From positions 124,001 to 188,000 of the forward strand of contig NZ_LLZN01000091.1 of the NCBI RefSeq assembly GCF_001509795.1: 64,000 nt of DNA. The letters are read 5' to 3'. Under the pieces are notes generated by a model. The model worked only from the letters and a program-made list of their open reading frames with translations. It searched no databases and was not told the DNA's origin. Positions 53,560 to 62,514 of the stretch are shown one piece after another. Within the stretch, counting starts at the first letter, position 1; each line of letters begins with the position of its first letter. The position numbers and the translations under genes are program-made. The stretch is from Streptomyces sp. NRRL WC-3605 (lineage in GTDB: Bacteria; Actinomycetota; Actinomycetes; Streptomycetales; Streptomycetaceae).

Positions 53560-53916
53560 ATGCTCATGTTCTTGTTCCTGGTCGTCGCGCTGGCCGTCGT
53601 GGTCGGCGCGGTGACGCTCGCCGTTGTGGGCGGCGGCGAGGGCGACGGACCGCTGCCCGAGGCGGCGCCCGAGCGGCTGAACGACCCGCTGCCGCCGGAC
53701 CGCCCCGTCGGCCGGGCCGACGTCGAGGGCCTGCGCTTCCCGCTCGCCGCCCGCGGCTACCGCATGGCCGACGTCGACGACGCCCTCAGCCGCCTCGGCG
53801 CCGAGCTCGCCGAGCGCGACGCGCGCATCGCCGATCTGGAGTCCGCGCTGGCCGGCGCGCGGGCGCCGCGGGGCCAGGTCTCCATGGAGAAGCCCGACCA
53901 GGAGGACCAGCGGTGA
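53560..53916 (+). CDS. Membrane-anchored DivIVA-domain protein
   Basis: A 118-residue protein with an N-terminal span (LMFLFLVVALAVVVGAVTLAV), a Pro-rich linker, then the DivIVA-type motif RFPLAARGYRMADVDDALSR and a short coiled coil. Such proteins mark membrane curvature or connect cell-wall growth factors. ATG 53560 follows GGGGG at good spacing; GTG 53545 is an alternative. The last four bases overlap the tag gene, as for Rv1209-Rv1210. Confidence 0.8.
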   Translation: MLMFLFLVVALAVVVGAVTLAVVGGGEGDGPLPEAAPERLNDPLPPDRPVGRADVEGLRFPLAARGYRMADVDDALSRLGAELAERDARIADLESALAGARAPRGQVSMEKPDQEDQR

Positions 53917-54500
53917 GCGACGGCTCGGCCCTCGCGGGCCCGGACGGCGCCCCGCGCTGCCCCTGGGCCCTGTCCACCCCGGACTACGTGGCCTACCACG
54001 ACGAGGAGTGGGGCCGCCCCGTCCACGGCGACGACGCCCTGTACGAACGGCTCAGCCTGGAGGCCTTCCAGTCCGGCCTGTCCTGGATCACGATCCTGCG
54101 CCGCCGGGAGGGGTTCCGGGCGGCCTTCGCCGGGTTCGAGATCGCCCGGGTCGCCACCTTCACGGAAGCCGACGAGGAACGCCTCCTCGCCGACACCGGG
54201 ATCATCCGCAACCGGCTGAAGATCGCGGCGACCGTGGCCAACGCCAAGGTGCTGGCCGGCTGGGCGCCGGGCGAGCTCGACGCCCTGATCTGGTCCCACG
54301 CCCCCGACCCGGCCGCCCGCCCGGTCCCGAAGACCCTGGCGGACGTCCCCGCGGTCACCCCGGAGTCGACGGCCCTGTCCAAGGCCCTGAAGAAGCGGGG
54401 CCTCAGGTTCGTCGGCCCGACGACGGCGTACGCCCTCATGCAGGCGTGCGGCCTGGTCGACGACCATCTGGCGGACTGCGTCGCGCGGGGCGCCGCCTGA
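53913..54500 (+). CDS. tag: DNA-3-methyladenine glycosylase I
   Basis: A 195-residue protein of the TAG family. Zinc-site residues are present at both ends: Cys in RCPWALSTPDYVAYHDEEWG with the following His, and His/Cys in DDHLADCVAR. The active-site region includes LSLEAFQSGLSWITILRRRE and KKRGLRFVGPTTAYALMQA. It excises 3-methyladenine from alkylated DNA. GTG 53913 overlaps the DivIVA-like gene (GTGA). Confidence 0.93.
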   Translation: MSDGSALAGPDGAPRCPWALSTPDYVAYHDEEWGRPVHGDDALYERLSLEAFQSGLSWITILRRREGFRAAFAGFEIARVATFTEADEERLLADTGIIRNRLKIAATVANAKVLAGWAPGELDALIWSHAPDPAARPVPKTLADVPAVTPESTALSKALKKRGLRFVGPTTAYALMQACGLVDDHLADCVARGAA

Positions 54501-54522
54501 CGCGGGCGGCGCCCTCCGCCCG

Positions 54523-54578
54523 GCGGCCCAGGTGCCGGCGGCCCAGGTGTCAGCGGCCAGGTGTCAGCGGCCCAGGTA
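54523..54578. repeat. Tandem 14-15-bp repeat spanning the enoyl-CoA hydratase stop codon
   Basis: Four head-to-tail units of GCGGCCCAGGTGYCN (54523-54537, 54538-54552, 54553-54566, truncated 54567-54578). On the minus strand the unit encodes YLGR-stop, the natural end of the hydratase. The copies downstream of its stop are therefore duplications of the 3-prime end. Confidence 0.85.
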
Positions 54579-55367
54579 GGCGGGCTTCTCCTTGTTCACG
54601 AAGGCCCGCACCGCGATCGCGTGGTCCTCGGAGGTGCCCGCGCGCGTCTGCAGCTCGTCCTCCTTCTCCAGGGTCTCCTCCAGGGAGTGCGACAGCCCGA
54701 ACGCCACCGCCTCCTTGATCGCCGCGTACGCCACCGTCGGGCCCGCGGCGAGGCCCCGGGCCACCCGCTCGGCCTCGGCGCGCAGCTCCGCCGCCGGCAC
54801 CAGCCGGTTCGCGATGCCCAGGTCGTACGCCTCCTGCGCGGTGATGTTGCGCGGGAAGAGCAGCAGGTCGGTGGCGCGGCTCGGGCCCACGACCCGCGGC
54901 AGAGTCCAGGAGATCCCGGAGTCGGCGGTCAGGGCGACCCCGGCGAACGACGTGTTGAAGGCGGCCGTCTCCGCGACCACCCGGTAGTCCGCGGCCAGCG
55001 CGAAGCCGAGACCGGCCCCGGCGGCGACGCCGTTCACCGCGGCCACGACGGGCTTCCGCATCCCGGCCAGCGCCCGGACGATCGGGTTGTAGTGCTCCTT
55101 GACCGTGGTCATGGTCAGCTTCGTCCCGGACTCCCGGTCGGAGGCCAGCAGCCCGATGTGCTCCTTCAGGTCCTGACCCACGCAGAACGACCGCTCCCCG
55201 GCCGCCGTCAGCAGCACGGCCCGCACGGCGTCGTCGCCCGCGGCGGCCTCGACCGCGTCCCGCAGGGCGACCTTCGCGGCGATGTTCAGCGCGTTCATCG
55301 CTTCGGGGCGGTTCAGCGTGATCGTCGCCAGCCCGTCGCTCACCTCGTAGAGCACGGTGTCGGCCAT
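54564..55367 (-). CDS. Enoyl-CoA hydratase/isomerase family protein
   Basis: A 267-residue crotonase. The oxyanion-hole segments are RSFCVGQDLKEH and VAAVNGVAAGAGLGFALAAD; the second has SFAGVALTADSGISWTLPRV. At the usual catalytic Glu positions of hydratases (the Glu in GAGxE and the second Glu) there are Gly/Leu and Asp-type residues. Isomerase or another crotonase activity is thus as likely as hydratase. ATG 55367 follows GGAGGGGAT. Confidence 0.85.
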   Translation of the reverse strand: MADTVLYEVSDGLATITLNRPEAMNALNIAAKVALRDAVEAAAGDDAVRAVLLTAAGERSFCVGQDLKEHIGLLASDRESGTKLTMTTVKEHYNPIVRALAGMRKPVVAAVNGVAAGAGLGFALAADYRVVAETAAFNTSFAGVALTADSGISWTLPRVVGPSRATDLLLFPRNITAQEAYDLGIANRLVPAAELRAEAERVARGLAAGPTVAYAAIKEAVAFGLSHSLEETLEKEDELQTRAGTSEDHAIAVRAFVNKEKPAYLGR

Positions 55368-55606
55368 GGCGTATCCCCTCCGGTGTGGCGGCTCCGGGCG
55401 TACTCGTACTCGTCGGTACGCCCATGTCTGAGGGACAGCATGGCGGAGATCACGGGCCGCCACGGGCGCGGGACGTGTGACCTGCGTCAAAGAATCCACG
55501 CACGGGCGTGTGCCGCCGAAGTGCGCGGGGTGGCGCAGTATCGCAGCCACATCGCCGAATTGGGTGGTTTTGCTCGCGCGCGTTGCCCAAGCGATGCCGA
55601 CTGATG

Positions 55607-55637
55607 TTGGTCATCGGGTCCTGGCATGCGGGATAAT
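55607..55637 (+). promoter_or_regulatory. Promoter candidate for the DUF3117 gene
   Basis: A near-consensus -10 GATAAT (55632-55637) is preceded by TTGGTCA (55607-55613) at 18-19 bp. The start would leave a leader of about 105 nt before ATG 55751. The rest of the 383-bp gap (55368-55750) shows no gene. Confidence 0.5.
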
Positions 55638-55750
55638 GGCTGGGAAGCAATGTGTTCGATGCCGGTGTCGCGTGTCTCACTCCCGAGACGCGTGCCCTCC
55701 ATGGGGCCGTCGGCTTTGACGATGAGCTGGTTTCAGGAAGGGGAACGAGC

Positions 55751-55918
55751 ATGGCGGCCATGAAGCCGCGGACGGGCGATGGCCCGCTCGAGGTGACCAA
55801 GGAGGGGCGGGGCATCGTCATGCGCGTTCCGCTCGAAGGCGGCGGTCGGCTCGTCGTCGAGCTGACCCCTGACGAGGCCGACGCGCTCGGCGACGCCCTC
55901 AAGAAGGTCGTCGGCTGA
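55751..55918 (+). CDS. DUF3117 small conserved protein
   Basis: A 55-residue protein, MAAMKPRTGDGPLEVTKEG to DALKKVVG, the exact size of the actinobacterial DUF3117 family (M. tuberculosis Rv1211). It contains VMRVPLEGGGRLVVELTPDE and a C-terminal helix. The function is unknown. ATG 55751 follows AAGGGG; the in-frame ATG at 55652 gives a non-conserved extension and is rejected. Confidence 0.9.
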   Translation: MAAMKPRTGDGPLEVTKEGRGIVMRVPLEGGGRLVVELTPDEADALGDALKKVVG

Positions 55919-55946
55919 CGCGGACGCGACCCTACCCTTTCGGTGG

Positions 55947-55971
55947 CCCCGGCATTCCACGGATGCCGGGG
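55947..55971. terminator. Terminator between DUF3117 and the methyltransferase
   Basis: CCCCGGCAT (55947-55955) and ATGCCGGGG (55963-55971) form a perfect 9-bp stem with a 7-nt loop followed by TTGCTGC. It lies between convergent genes. Confidence 0.8.
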
Positions 55972-55999
55972 TTGCTGCTCTCCGGGCGGCGGAGGTCCC

Positions 56000-56632
56000 T
56001 CAGCGCTTGACCGCGCACAGCAGCCCGTCGCCCACCGGCAGCAGCGACGGGACCAGCTCCTGGCTCTCCCGCACCGCCCGCAGCAGCTCCCGGACGCGTA
56101 TCACCTCGGTGGGCTGCGGCCCTGAGTCGACGGTACGGCCGCTGGCGAAGACGCCCTCGAAGGCGACCAGGCCCCCGGGGCGCAGCAGACGCAACGATTC
56201 GGCGAGATAGTCGAGGAACTCCAGCCGGTCGCCGTCGCAGAAGACGAGGTCGTAGCCGGCGTCCGCGAGGCGGGGCAGGACGTCCAGCGCGCGGCCCGGG
56301 ATGAAGCGGGCGCGGTTGCTGGCGAACCCCGCGGCGCGGAACGCCTGACGGGCGAACTGCTGGTGCTCCGGCTCCGAGTCCACGGTGGTCAGCACACCGT
56401 CCGGGCGCATGCCGTGCAGGAGATGGATGCCCGACACGCCGGTGCCGGTGCCGATCTCCGCGACCGCCTTGGCGTCCACGGTGGCGGCGAGCAACCCCAG
56501 CGCGGCGCCCGTGCCGGGCGACACCGAGCGCAGTCCCGCCTCCCGGGCCCGGTCCCGGGCCCAGCGCAGGACGTCGTCCTCGGCGACGTAGGCGTCGGCG
56601 AACGCCCAGCTCGTCTGCCGGTTGCCGGTAAT
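56000..56632 (-). CDS. SAM-dependent O-methyltransferase with apparent ATT start codon
   Basis: A 210-residue class I methyltransferase (COMT/AdoMet_MTase_3 type): SAM motif [17 protein letters not shown], acidic [14 protein letters not shown], and metal-site [24 protein letters not shown] start at 56524 would remove the 36 residues that form the family's conserved N-terminal helix ([20 protein letters not shown]), visible in frame upstream. The only codon in register with the strong AGGAG (6 nt) is ATT 56632; GTC precedes it and there is no ATG, GTG or TTG further up. The syntenic homologue is Rv1220c next to sigE. The substrate is unknown. Confidence 0.85.
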   Translation of the reverse strand: MTGNRQTSWAFADAYVAEDDVLRWARDRAREAGLRSVSPGTGAALGLLAATVDAKAVAEIGTGTGVSGIHLLHGMRPDGVLTTVDSEPEHQQFARQAFRAAGFASNRARFIPGRALDVLPRLADAGYDLVFCDGDRLEFLDYLAESLRLLRPGGLVAFEGVFASGRTVDSGPQPTEVIRVRELLRAVRESQELVPSLLPVGDGLLCAVKR

Positions 56633-56861
56633 GACCCTCTCCTGTCCCCGTGGTTGCCTCGGCGTGACTGTATCCGTTGCGCCCGGGAACCCGCAGATGG
56701 GACCGCGCGTTTGGAAGGGTGGGAAGACGAGCGGGGGGACACGGTTGGATCACGATGACGAGCAGGGTCGCGAGCAAGTGCTGACGCAGCCGCACCAGCC
56801 GTGTCAGCCCAGTTCAAACTCTGGGAAAACCGCTTATCCGGAGCTAACGGGCGAGGTGGCT

Positions 56862-57632
56862 ATGGTAGGGGCTCCACTGGACACCACCAGAGCCGATAGG
56901 GGAGGTGCGGCTGCGCCTGCGGATCGGGGAGGGGTGCTGCGGCGCTTCCTCGGATCGGCGGGCAGGCCGAAATCCGTGAACGACACCGCTGACCACAGCC
57001 ACGCCGGCGACTCCGCCCAGACCGCGACCTTCTCCACCGACGCGGACGGGCAGGCGTGGACTCCGCCCACCTGGGAGGAGATCGTCAGCACCCACAGCGG
57101 GCGCGTCTACCGGCTCGCCTACCGCCTCACGGGCAACCAGCACGACGCCGAGGACCTCACCCAGGAGGTCTTCGTCCGTGTCTTCCGCTCCCTGTCGACC
57201 TACACGCCGGGCACCTTCGAGGGCTGGCTGCACCGCATCACCACCAACCTGTTCCTCGACATGGTGCGCCGCAAGCAGCGCATCCGTTTCGACGCGCTGG
57301 GCGAGGACGCCGCCGAGCGGCTGCCCAGCAAGGAGCCCACGCCCCAGCAGGTCTTCAACGACGCCCACTTCGACGCGGACGTCCAGCAGGCCCTCGACAC
57401 CCTCGCACCGGAGTTCCGCGCCGCGGTCGTCCTGTGCGACATCGAGGGACTCTCGTACGAGGAGATCGCCGCCACCCTCGGCGTCAAGCTCGGCACCGTC
57501 CGCTCGCGGATCCACCGCGGCCGCTCGCAGCTGCGCAAGGCCCTCGCCCACCGCTCGCCGGAGGCGCGCGCCGAGCGCCGCTCCTTCGTGCCGCGCGTGG
57601 CCGCTCTGGGGGGAGGGGGCGCCAGCACGTGA
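56862..57632 (+). CDS. sigE: ECF RNA polymerase sigma factor, SigE (Rv1221) type
   Basis: A 256-residue ECF sigma factor. Region 2 is [20 protein letters not shown] with [20 protein letters not shown]; region 4 is [20 protein letters not shown] and [20 protein letters not shown]. An N-terminal extension of about 70 residues precedes region 2, as in mycobacterial SigE. ATG 56862 follows GAGGTGG closely; starts further in (GTG before [10 protein letters not shown]) are possible. The symbol follows the M. tuberculosis SigE lineage and is not S. coelicolor SigE. It is coupled to the anti-sigma gene by a GTGA overlap. Confidence 0.9.
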   Translation: MVGAPLDTTRADRGGAAAPADRGGVLRRFLGSAGRPKSVNDTADHSHAGDSAQTATFSTDADGQAWTPPTWEEIVSTHSGRVYRLAYRLTGNQHDAEDLTQEVFVRVFRSLSTYTPGTFEGWLHRITTNLFLDMVRRKQRIRFDALGEDAAERLPSKEPTPQQVFNDAHFDADVQQALDTLAPEFRAAVVLCDIEGLSYEEIAATLGVKLGTVRSRIHRGRSQLRKALAHRSPEARAERRSFVPRVAALGGGGAST

Positions 57633-58600
57633 GCGGCCTTCGACCCGACCCCATGGAACGGCTCCTCGCCGAGCAGCACCTTGGCGACCGACTCTCCGCC
57701 CTCGTCGACGGGGAGCTCGGTCATGAGACGCGTGAGCGCGTCCTGGCCCACCTGGCGACCTGCGCCCGGTGCAAGGCCGAGGTCGACGCACAGCGCCGGC
57801 TGAAGAACGTCTTCGCGGAGGCGGCACCCCCGCCGCCCTCCGAGAGCTTCCTGGCCCGGCTCCAGGGCCTCTCTGGAGGAGGTGACCAGGACGGCGGCGG
57901 CTCGCCGCTCGGCGGGGGCGGATTCGGGACGGCCGGACGGCCGGGCACCGCGGGTGTCTTCGGAGTGAAGCGGGACGACGCGTTCGAGTTCGGGTACGTC
58001 CCCTCGGGCGGGCACGCCGCCGCCCTCACCGGAGCCGACCGCGGCTTCCGCACCCATCCGGTGACCGGACGTCAGGACCCCGACCGTCACGCGTCCTCCC
58101 GGATGCGGTTCGCCTTCGTCGCGGCCGGAGCCGTGTCGCTGGCCGCCCTCGCCCTCGGCGGGGTCACCGGCAGCGTGCCCGCCGACACCGAGGCGCGCGG
58201 CGGCTCCGGCGGCAGCAACGTGACCCCGGCCCGCTCCCAGGGCACCGGCGCCACCACGGCCCCGGAGAACCAGCGCCGCCGGAGCACCGGCCCGCTGCTC
58301 GCCCAGGGGCAGGCGTCCGGAGCGGCGCGGACCCCGGTCGCCCCGACCAGGACGCCCGCACCGCTGCTCCCCGGGACGCCGGCCTTGTCGGCGGCCCAGG
58401 ACATGCGGACGCTGACGGCCCCCGTGGTGGCGGGCGCCGCCGCCATGTCCCCGCTGATACGTCCGCTGAGCGCCACCCCGCCGCTCAGCCTGACCTCCTG
58501 GTCCAAGGACTCCGGGACCGCCGCCACCCCGGGTCTGCTCGCCGCACCCGTCCCCGGCACGACCTCCTCACCTTCCGCCTCTCCGGCCACCGGCCCCTGA
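57629..58600 (+). CDS. Zinc-binding membrane anti-sigma factor (RseA-like)
   Basis: A 323-residue protein. The ZAS motif HLATCARC has His41, Cys45 and Cys48 (H-x3-C-x2-C). After a Gly/Pro-rich linker there is one span ([20 protein letters not shown]) and a Ser/Thr/Pro-rich extracytoplasmic tail, longer than in mycobacterial RseA. It is expected to hold the sigma factor encoded just before it until oxidation, phosphorylation or proteolysis releases it. GTG 57629. Confidence 0.88.
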   Translation: MSGLRPDPMERLLAEQHLGDRLSALVDGELGHETRERVLAHLATCARCKAEVDAQRRLKNVFAEAAPPPPSESFLARLQGLSGGGDQDGGGSPLGGGGFGTAGRPGTAGVFGVKRDDAFEFGYVPSGGHAAALTGADRGFRTHPVTGRQDPDRHASSRMRFAFVAAGAVSLAALALGGVTGSVPADTEARGGSGGSNVTPARSQGTGATTAPENQRRRSTGPLLAQGQASGAARTPVAPTRTPAPLLPGTPALSAAQDMRTLTAPVVAGAAAMSPLIRPLSATPPLSLTSWSKDSGTAATPGLLAAPVPGTTSSPSASPATGP

Positions 58601-58703
58601 CCCGGCCCACTGCGCGGCGGCCCACGAACCTGGTTGAATCCGGGGTGGGCCGCGCGTCCGCGTGCCCGCCGGACGGGTGGCCGAAGTGAGTGGGAAACAG
58701 AGC

Positions 58704-60746
58704 ATGAACGAGGGGAAGCCCACGCGGGCGAAGTGGTGGAACCGCTCCCGGCCGCAGGAGGGCTCCCCGGGGGCGTCCGGCGCTTCCGCCGACGGCGACT
58801 TCGAACTGGCCCGCCCCGCGCGGCCCCAGGAGACGCCGGGCACCGCCGACGACTACCCGCTCCCGCCCGCCCCCGACTCGCGCGCCACCCCCGACGGCGA
58901 CTTCGAACTCGCGGTCCCGCAACGGCAGCCGGTACCTCAGCCGCGTGAGGGGGAGGAGCCCTCGGAGACGGCCACGACAGCGGACGCGTCGGCCTCGGGC
59001 GCCGTCTCCCCGGCGGAGGGCGGCGAGACGGACACGCCAGCGAACGCACCGGCCGCGCCTGTCTCGGACCTGAGCACCCCGGCGGTGGACGCCGGCACGG
59101 GCACGGAAGCCTCGCAGGCCCCCGGCAGCCCGTCGGCAGACGCCGGCACGGGCACGGAAGCCACGTCGGCTCCCGTCGCCCCCGCCCCGCCCCAGGACGC
59201 GAGCCCGCGGCCCCTGCACGACCCCGATCCCTACAGCACGCCGCCCTACGGTGAGCCCGGCCCCTGGGCGCCCGCCCCGCCGGTCCAGCACCCGGCGGCC
59301 ACCCCGGCCCACGGCACCCCGGCAGCGGCGGCGCCCGCGCCCGCGCCGCACCAGCAGGCGGTCCCCGCCCAGTCGGCGCCCGCGCCGCACCAGCAGGCGG
59401 TCCCCGCCCAGTCGGCGCCCGCACCCCACCACCAGGCGCCCGGCGCCCCTGTCCACGCCGCGCCCGATCCCGCCTTCGCGGACGCGCCGCCGCCTGCCGT
59501 TCCCACGGTGCCCGGCGCGCCCGGCACCCTCGGCACTCCCCACGACCCCTGGCGCAACTACGACCCCTGGGCGCGCGCGGCGCAGCGGGCGGCGGCGGCG
59601 CCGCTGCAGGAGAGCGGGGCCGGGGTGCGGCGGCGCAGAGGTGTGAAGGGGGCGCTCCTCGTCGGCGCCCTGGTCATCGCCCTCGTCTCCGGTGGCGTCG
59701 GCGGAGCCCTCGGCGCCTACCTCGAACGCAACGGCGGCCTGGACACCGTGGAGCTGCCGCAGGCCGGCGCCGAGGCGCCCGACCGGGCCCCGGACAGCGT
59801 CGCGGGGATCGCCGCCCGGGCCCTGCCCAGCGTCGTCACCCTGCATGTGAGCGGCCGTTCGGAGCAGGGGACCGGCACCGGGTTCGTGCTGGACGACCGC
59901 GGCCACATCCTGACCAACAACCACGTCGTCGAACCCGCCGGCGACGACGGCGAGATATCGGTGACGTTCCACAGCGGCGACACCGCCAAGGCCACCGTGG
60001 TCGGCCGGGACAGCGGCTACGACCTCGCGGTCGTGAAGGTCACCGGCGTCAGCGGACTGCGGCCCCTGCCGCTCGGCAACTCCGAGAACGTCCAGGTCGG
60101 CGACCCCGTCGTCGCCATCGGCGCCCCCTTCGACCTCGAAGGCACCGTCACCTCCGGCATCATCAGCGCCAAGCAGCGCCCCATCACCGCCGGCGGCGAG
60201 GACGGGGACGGCAGCGACGTGTCGTACGTCGACGCCCTGCAGACCGACGCGCCCATCAACCCCGGAAACTCGGGCGGCCCGCTGCTCGACCGGGCCGGCC
60301 GGGTCGTCGGCATCAACTCCGCCATCCGATCGGCGGGCAGCGGCGCCGAGCCCGACGGCGGCCAGGCCGGCTCCATCGGCCTGGGCTTCGCCATCCCGGT
60401 CAACCAGGCCAAGCGCGTCGCCGAGGAACTGATCAACACGGGCAAGGCCACCCACCCGGTCATCGGCGTCACCCTGGACATGGCGTACGGCGGCGACGGC
60501 GCCCGGGTCGGGACGAAGGACAGCGAGGGCGGCCCCGCCGTCACCAAGGGCGGACCCGGCGCCAAGGCGGGTATCGAGCCGGGTGACGTCATCACCGAGA
60601 TCGACGGGGCACGGGTGCACTCCGGCGAGGAACTGATCATCAAGACCCGCGCCCACCGCCCCGGCGACCGCCTGGAGCTGACGCTGAAGCGGGACGGCAA
60701 GGAGATCACGCTGAAGCTGACGCTGGGCTCGTCGAGCGGGCGGTGA
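58704..60746 (+). CDS. htrA: HtrA/DegP-like envelope serine protease
   Basis: A 680-residue protein. About 310 disordered Pro/Ala-rich cytoplasmic residues precede a span (GALLVGALVIALVSGGVGGA), then a trypsin-like domain with triad His407 (TNNHVVEP), Asp440 (SGYDLAVVKV) and Ser523 (NPGNSGGPLLD), and one PDZ domain (about 592-675, KAGIEPGDVITEIDG). It degrades misfolded envelope proteins and in mycobacteria is part of the SigE regulon. ATG 58704 chosen; GTG 58686 is possible. Confidence 0.9.
   Translation: MNEGKPTRAKWWNRSRPQEGSPGASGASADGDFELARPARPQETPGTADDYPLPPAPDSRATPDGDFELAVPQRQPVPQPREGEEPSETATTADASASGAVSPAEGGETDTPANAPAAPVSDLSTPAVDAGTGTEASQAPGSPSADAGTGTEATSAPVAPAPPQDASPRPLHDPDPYSTPPYGEPGPWAPAPPVQHPAATPAHGTPAAAAPAPAPHQQAVPAQSAPAPHQQAVPAQSAPAPHHQAPGAPVHAAPDPAFADAPPPAVPTVPGAPGTLGTPHDPWRNYDPWARAAQRAAAAPLQESGAGVRRRRGVKGALLVGALVIALVSGGVGGALGAYLERNGGLDTVELPQAGAEAPDRAPDSVAGIAARALPSVVTLHVSGRSEQGTGTGFVLDDRGHILTNNHVVEPAGDDGEISVTFHSGDTAKATVVGRDSGYDLAVVKVTGVSGLRPLPLGNSENVQVGDPVVAIGAPFDLEGTVTSGIISAKQRPITAGGEDGDGSDVSYVDALQTDAPINPGNSGGPLLDRAGRVVGINSAIRSAGSGAEPDGGQAGSIGLGFAIPVNQAKRVAEELINTGKATHPVIGVTLDMAYGGDGARVGTKDSEGGPAVTKGGPGAKAGIEPGDVITEIDGARVHSGEELIIKTRAHRPGDRLELTLKRDGKEITLKLTLGSSSGR
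59337..59430 (+). repeat. 39-bp tandem repeat inside htrA
   Basis: Two identical 39-bp units (59337-59375, 59376-59414) and a diverged partial third encode APAPHQQAVPAQS twice in the disordered N-terminus of HtrA. Length variation between strains is likely. Confidence 0.9.
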
Positions 60747-60885
60747 ACTCACACCGGTCTCACACCGCCCGGCACAGTACCGGTCGTGGTGGATGGCCGG
60801 GTAACGTGGGGGCGGCCCGGACCACGGAAAGACCCGCAGGCGACCACCGAGGGCCGAGGACCGAGGACATCGCAAGGAGCTTCAG

Positions 60886-61332
60886 GTGTTCAATGACATA
60901 GGACCGCTCGAGCTGGTGACGCTGATCGTCCTCGCCGTGCTCGTCTTCGGTCCGGACAAGCTCCCCAAGGTCATCCAGGACGTCACGCGGACGATCCGCA
61001 AGATCCGCGAGTTCTCGGAGAGCGCCAAGCAGGACATCCGCCAGGAACTCGGCCCGGAGTTCAAGGACTTCGAGTTCGAGGACCTCAACCCCAAGACCTT
61101 CATCCGCAAGCAGCTGGACAACGAGGAACTGGGGCTGAAGGAGATCCGCAACGGCTTCGACCTGAAGAAGGAGATGGCCGAGGTCACCGACGCCGTCCAC
61201 GGCCGGGAGACCGAGTCGCCCGCGGCACCCGCCGCCGGGCCGGCCTCGTCCGGGGCCGGCCGGGTCGACATGACGAAGAAGCCGGAGACCCCGCGCGTCG
61301 AGCACCCGCCGTACGACGCGGACGCCACCTGA
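60886..61332 (+). CDS. tatB: Twin-arginine translocase subunit TatB
   Basis: A 148-residue protein starting at GTG 60886. The N-terminal span with the Glu and FGP hinge is FNDIGPLELVTLIVLAVLVF-GPDKLP, followed by the amphipathic helix VIQDVTRTIRKIREFSESA and a long polar tail, longer than TatA. It works with TatA and TatC in exporting folded proteins. It lies directly behind htrA as in mycobacteria (Rv1224); tatA and tatC are elsewhere. AAGGAG lies 8 nt upstream. Confidence 0.93.
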   Translation: MFNDIGPLELVTLIVLAVLVFGPDKLPKVIQDVTRTIRKIREFSESAKQDIRQELGPEFKDFEFEDLNPKTFIRKQLDNEELGLKEIRNGFDLKKEMAEVTDAVHGRETESPAAPAAGPASSGAGRVDMTKKPETPRVEHPPYDADAT

Positions 61333-61558
61333 GAAGCCCGGCGCCCGGCCCGTACGTGACGCTTCTCATACGCCGGCCGGGCCCCCGCACGGCCTGATCC
61401 CGCCGTCCGCGCGCCTCGCGCGCCGGGCGGCTTCCCGGCTGTCAGCAGCGGTGTGGCTATGCTGCCGAGTTGTTGTGCGGACCGTACCCAACAGGGACCG
61501 CCGCCCGAAGGGGGGCGGGCCGGCCTGGTGCGGCGAGATCGAGGAGGCGTCCGGGCAC

Positions 61559-62227
61559 ATGGAGACGACGAGTCAGACGACGAGTCGGGCGGTCGCGCAG
61601 GAATCGACCGAGGAGAGCGGCCGGCAGGCCCCCTCCGCCCGGCGCACGGTCGACGGCTACCTGCTGGCGCCCTTCCCCTGGTACGGCCTCGACGAGGCGT
61701 TCACCGGGCCGCGCTGGCTGATGCAGGTCGGCACGGCGGCCGACGGGGCCGTGGAACACGGTTCGATCGGGCACGGTGACGAACCGTCCGTGCTCAACGA
61801 GGCGGCGGAGGGCCGCGAGAAGTTCGCGGTGGTCGTGAGCGTCGCCGCCAACCCGTCCCGCCGCAGCGCCGACGGAACGGGCCTGCTGGAGGCCACCACG
61901 GTCTCCTCGGCGGCCTGGCTGGCCGGCGTGGGACTGCTGTCCTTCACCTGGCCCGGCCAGATGGACCACTCGCTGCGGGACGACTGGCTCGACCAGCAGA
62001 CCGAGACGGCGTGGGCGCTCGCCGACGACCTCGACGGACCGGACTGGTCGACGCTGTCCCTGCCGGTGGACGGCGTGCCCACCCCGTTCCACTACCGGGA
62101 GTCCGAGTTCGGCTGGGTCCTCGCGGGCTCCACCCAGGAGGGCGTCCACCTGGGCGCGTACGGCCGCGGCATGAGCGCGTACGGCCTGGGCTTCGCCATG
62201 ATCAAGGACATCGCGTCCTACGCGTGA
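61559..62227 (+). CDS. Hypothetical protein, conserved-looking
   Basis: A 222-residue soluble acidic protein I do not recognise by family. It has a disordered Thr/Ser/Glu-rich start, then a globular region with well-spaced aromatic residues (LLAPFPWYGLDEAFTGPRWL, FTWPGQMDHSLRDDWLDQQT, STQEGVHLGAYGRGMSAYGL). There is no signal or membrane span. Third-position GC is as high as in its neighbours, so it is a real gene. ATG 61559 has GAGGAGG about 12 nt upstream; the open frame extends to 61451 without an RBS. It stands alone and is closed by a 20-bp terminator. Confidence 0.75.
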   Translation: METTSQTTSRAVAQESTEESGRQAPSARRTVDGYLLAPFPWYGLDEAFTGPRWLMQVGTAADGAVEHGSIGHGDEPSVLNEAAEGREKFAVVVSVAANPSRRSADGTGLLEATTVSSAAWLAGVGLLSFTWPGQMDHSLRDDWLDQQTETAWALADDLDGPDWSTLSLPVDGVPTPFHYRESEFGWVLAGSTQEGVHLGAYGRGMSAYGLGFAMIKDIASYA

Positions 62228-62256
62228 CCCGCACGTCGACGTGACCCGCACGTCGA
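62224..62256 (+). repeat. 17-bp tandem duplication across a stop codon
   Basis: GTGACCCGCACGTCGAC (62224-62240) is repeated at 62241-62256 (16 of 17 bases). The first copy contains the TGA stop of the preceding gene, so the duplicate lies just downstream of it. Confidence 0.85.
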
Positions 62257-62292
62257 AGGGGCGCCGCGAAGCTCGCGGCGCCCCTTCGACGT
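62250..62292 (+). terminator. Perfect 20-bp terminator hairpin
   Basis: ACGTCGAAGGGGCGCCGCGA (62250-62269) and its exact complement (62273-62292) with a 3-nt loop, 22 bp after the stop codon. It is the longest perfect stem I found, and it marks the edge of the gene-poor stretch that follows. Confidence 0.92.
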
Positions 62293-62514
62293 ACGTACGC
62301 CCCTGAGGGCGGGTCAGAACTTGAAGCCGCAGGTCACGGCATGGTTCGCCCCGTGGGGGCCGCCCGTGGGCCGTCAGAGTGAGAAGGCTCGCCAAAGAGC
62401 GGGACTCGACGGACTCGCGGGTCGAGGGGTCCGCGTCCTGACTCTTCATCCACAAAGCTGCTGGTCAGCTACGGTGGCGGCAGGACTGACAGCCTGCTCG
62501 AGGACGTAGCCGAC

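Noticed and set aside
54523..54578. Short repeats as a CRISPR or iteron array
   Set aside because: No spacers, unit equals the end of the adjacent coding sequence; a local duplication explains it.
59337..59430. CRISPR-like repeat
   Set aside because: Direct tandem 39-bp units without spacers, in frame inside htrA.
62320..62450. Possible tRNA or attachment site at the edge of the decayed segment
   Set aside because: No cloverleaf could be formed and no T-loop consensus with matching stems; no direct repeat bounding the segment was found.
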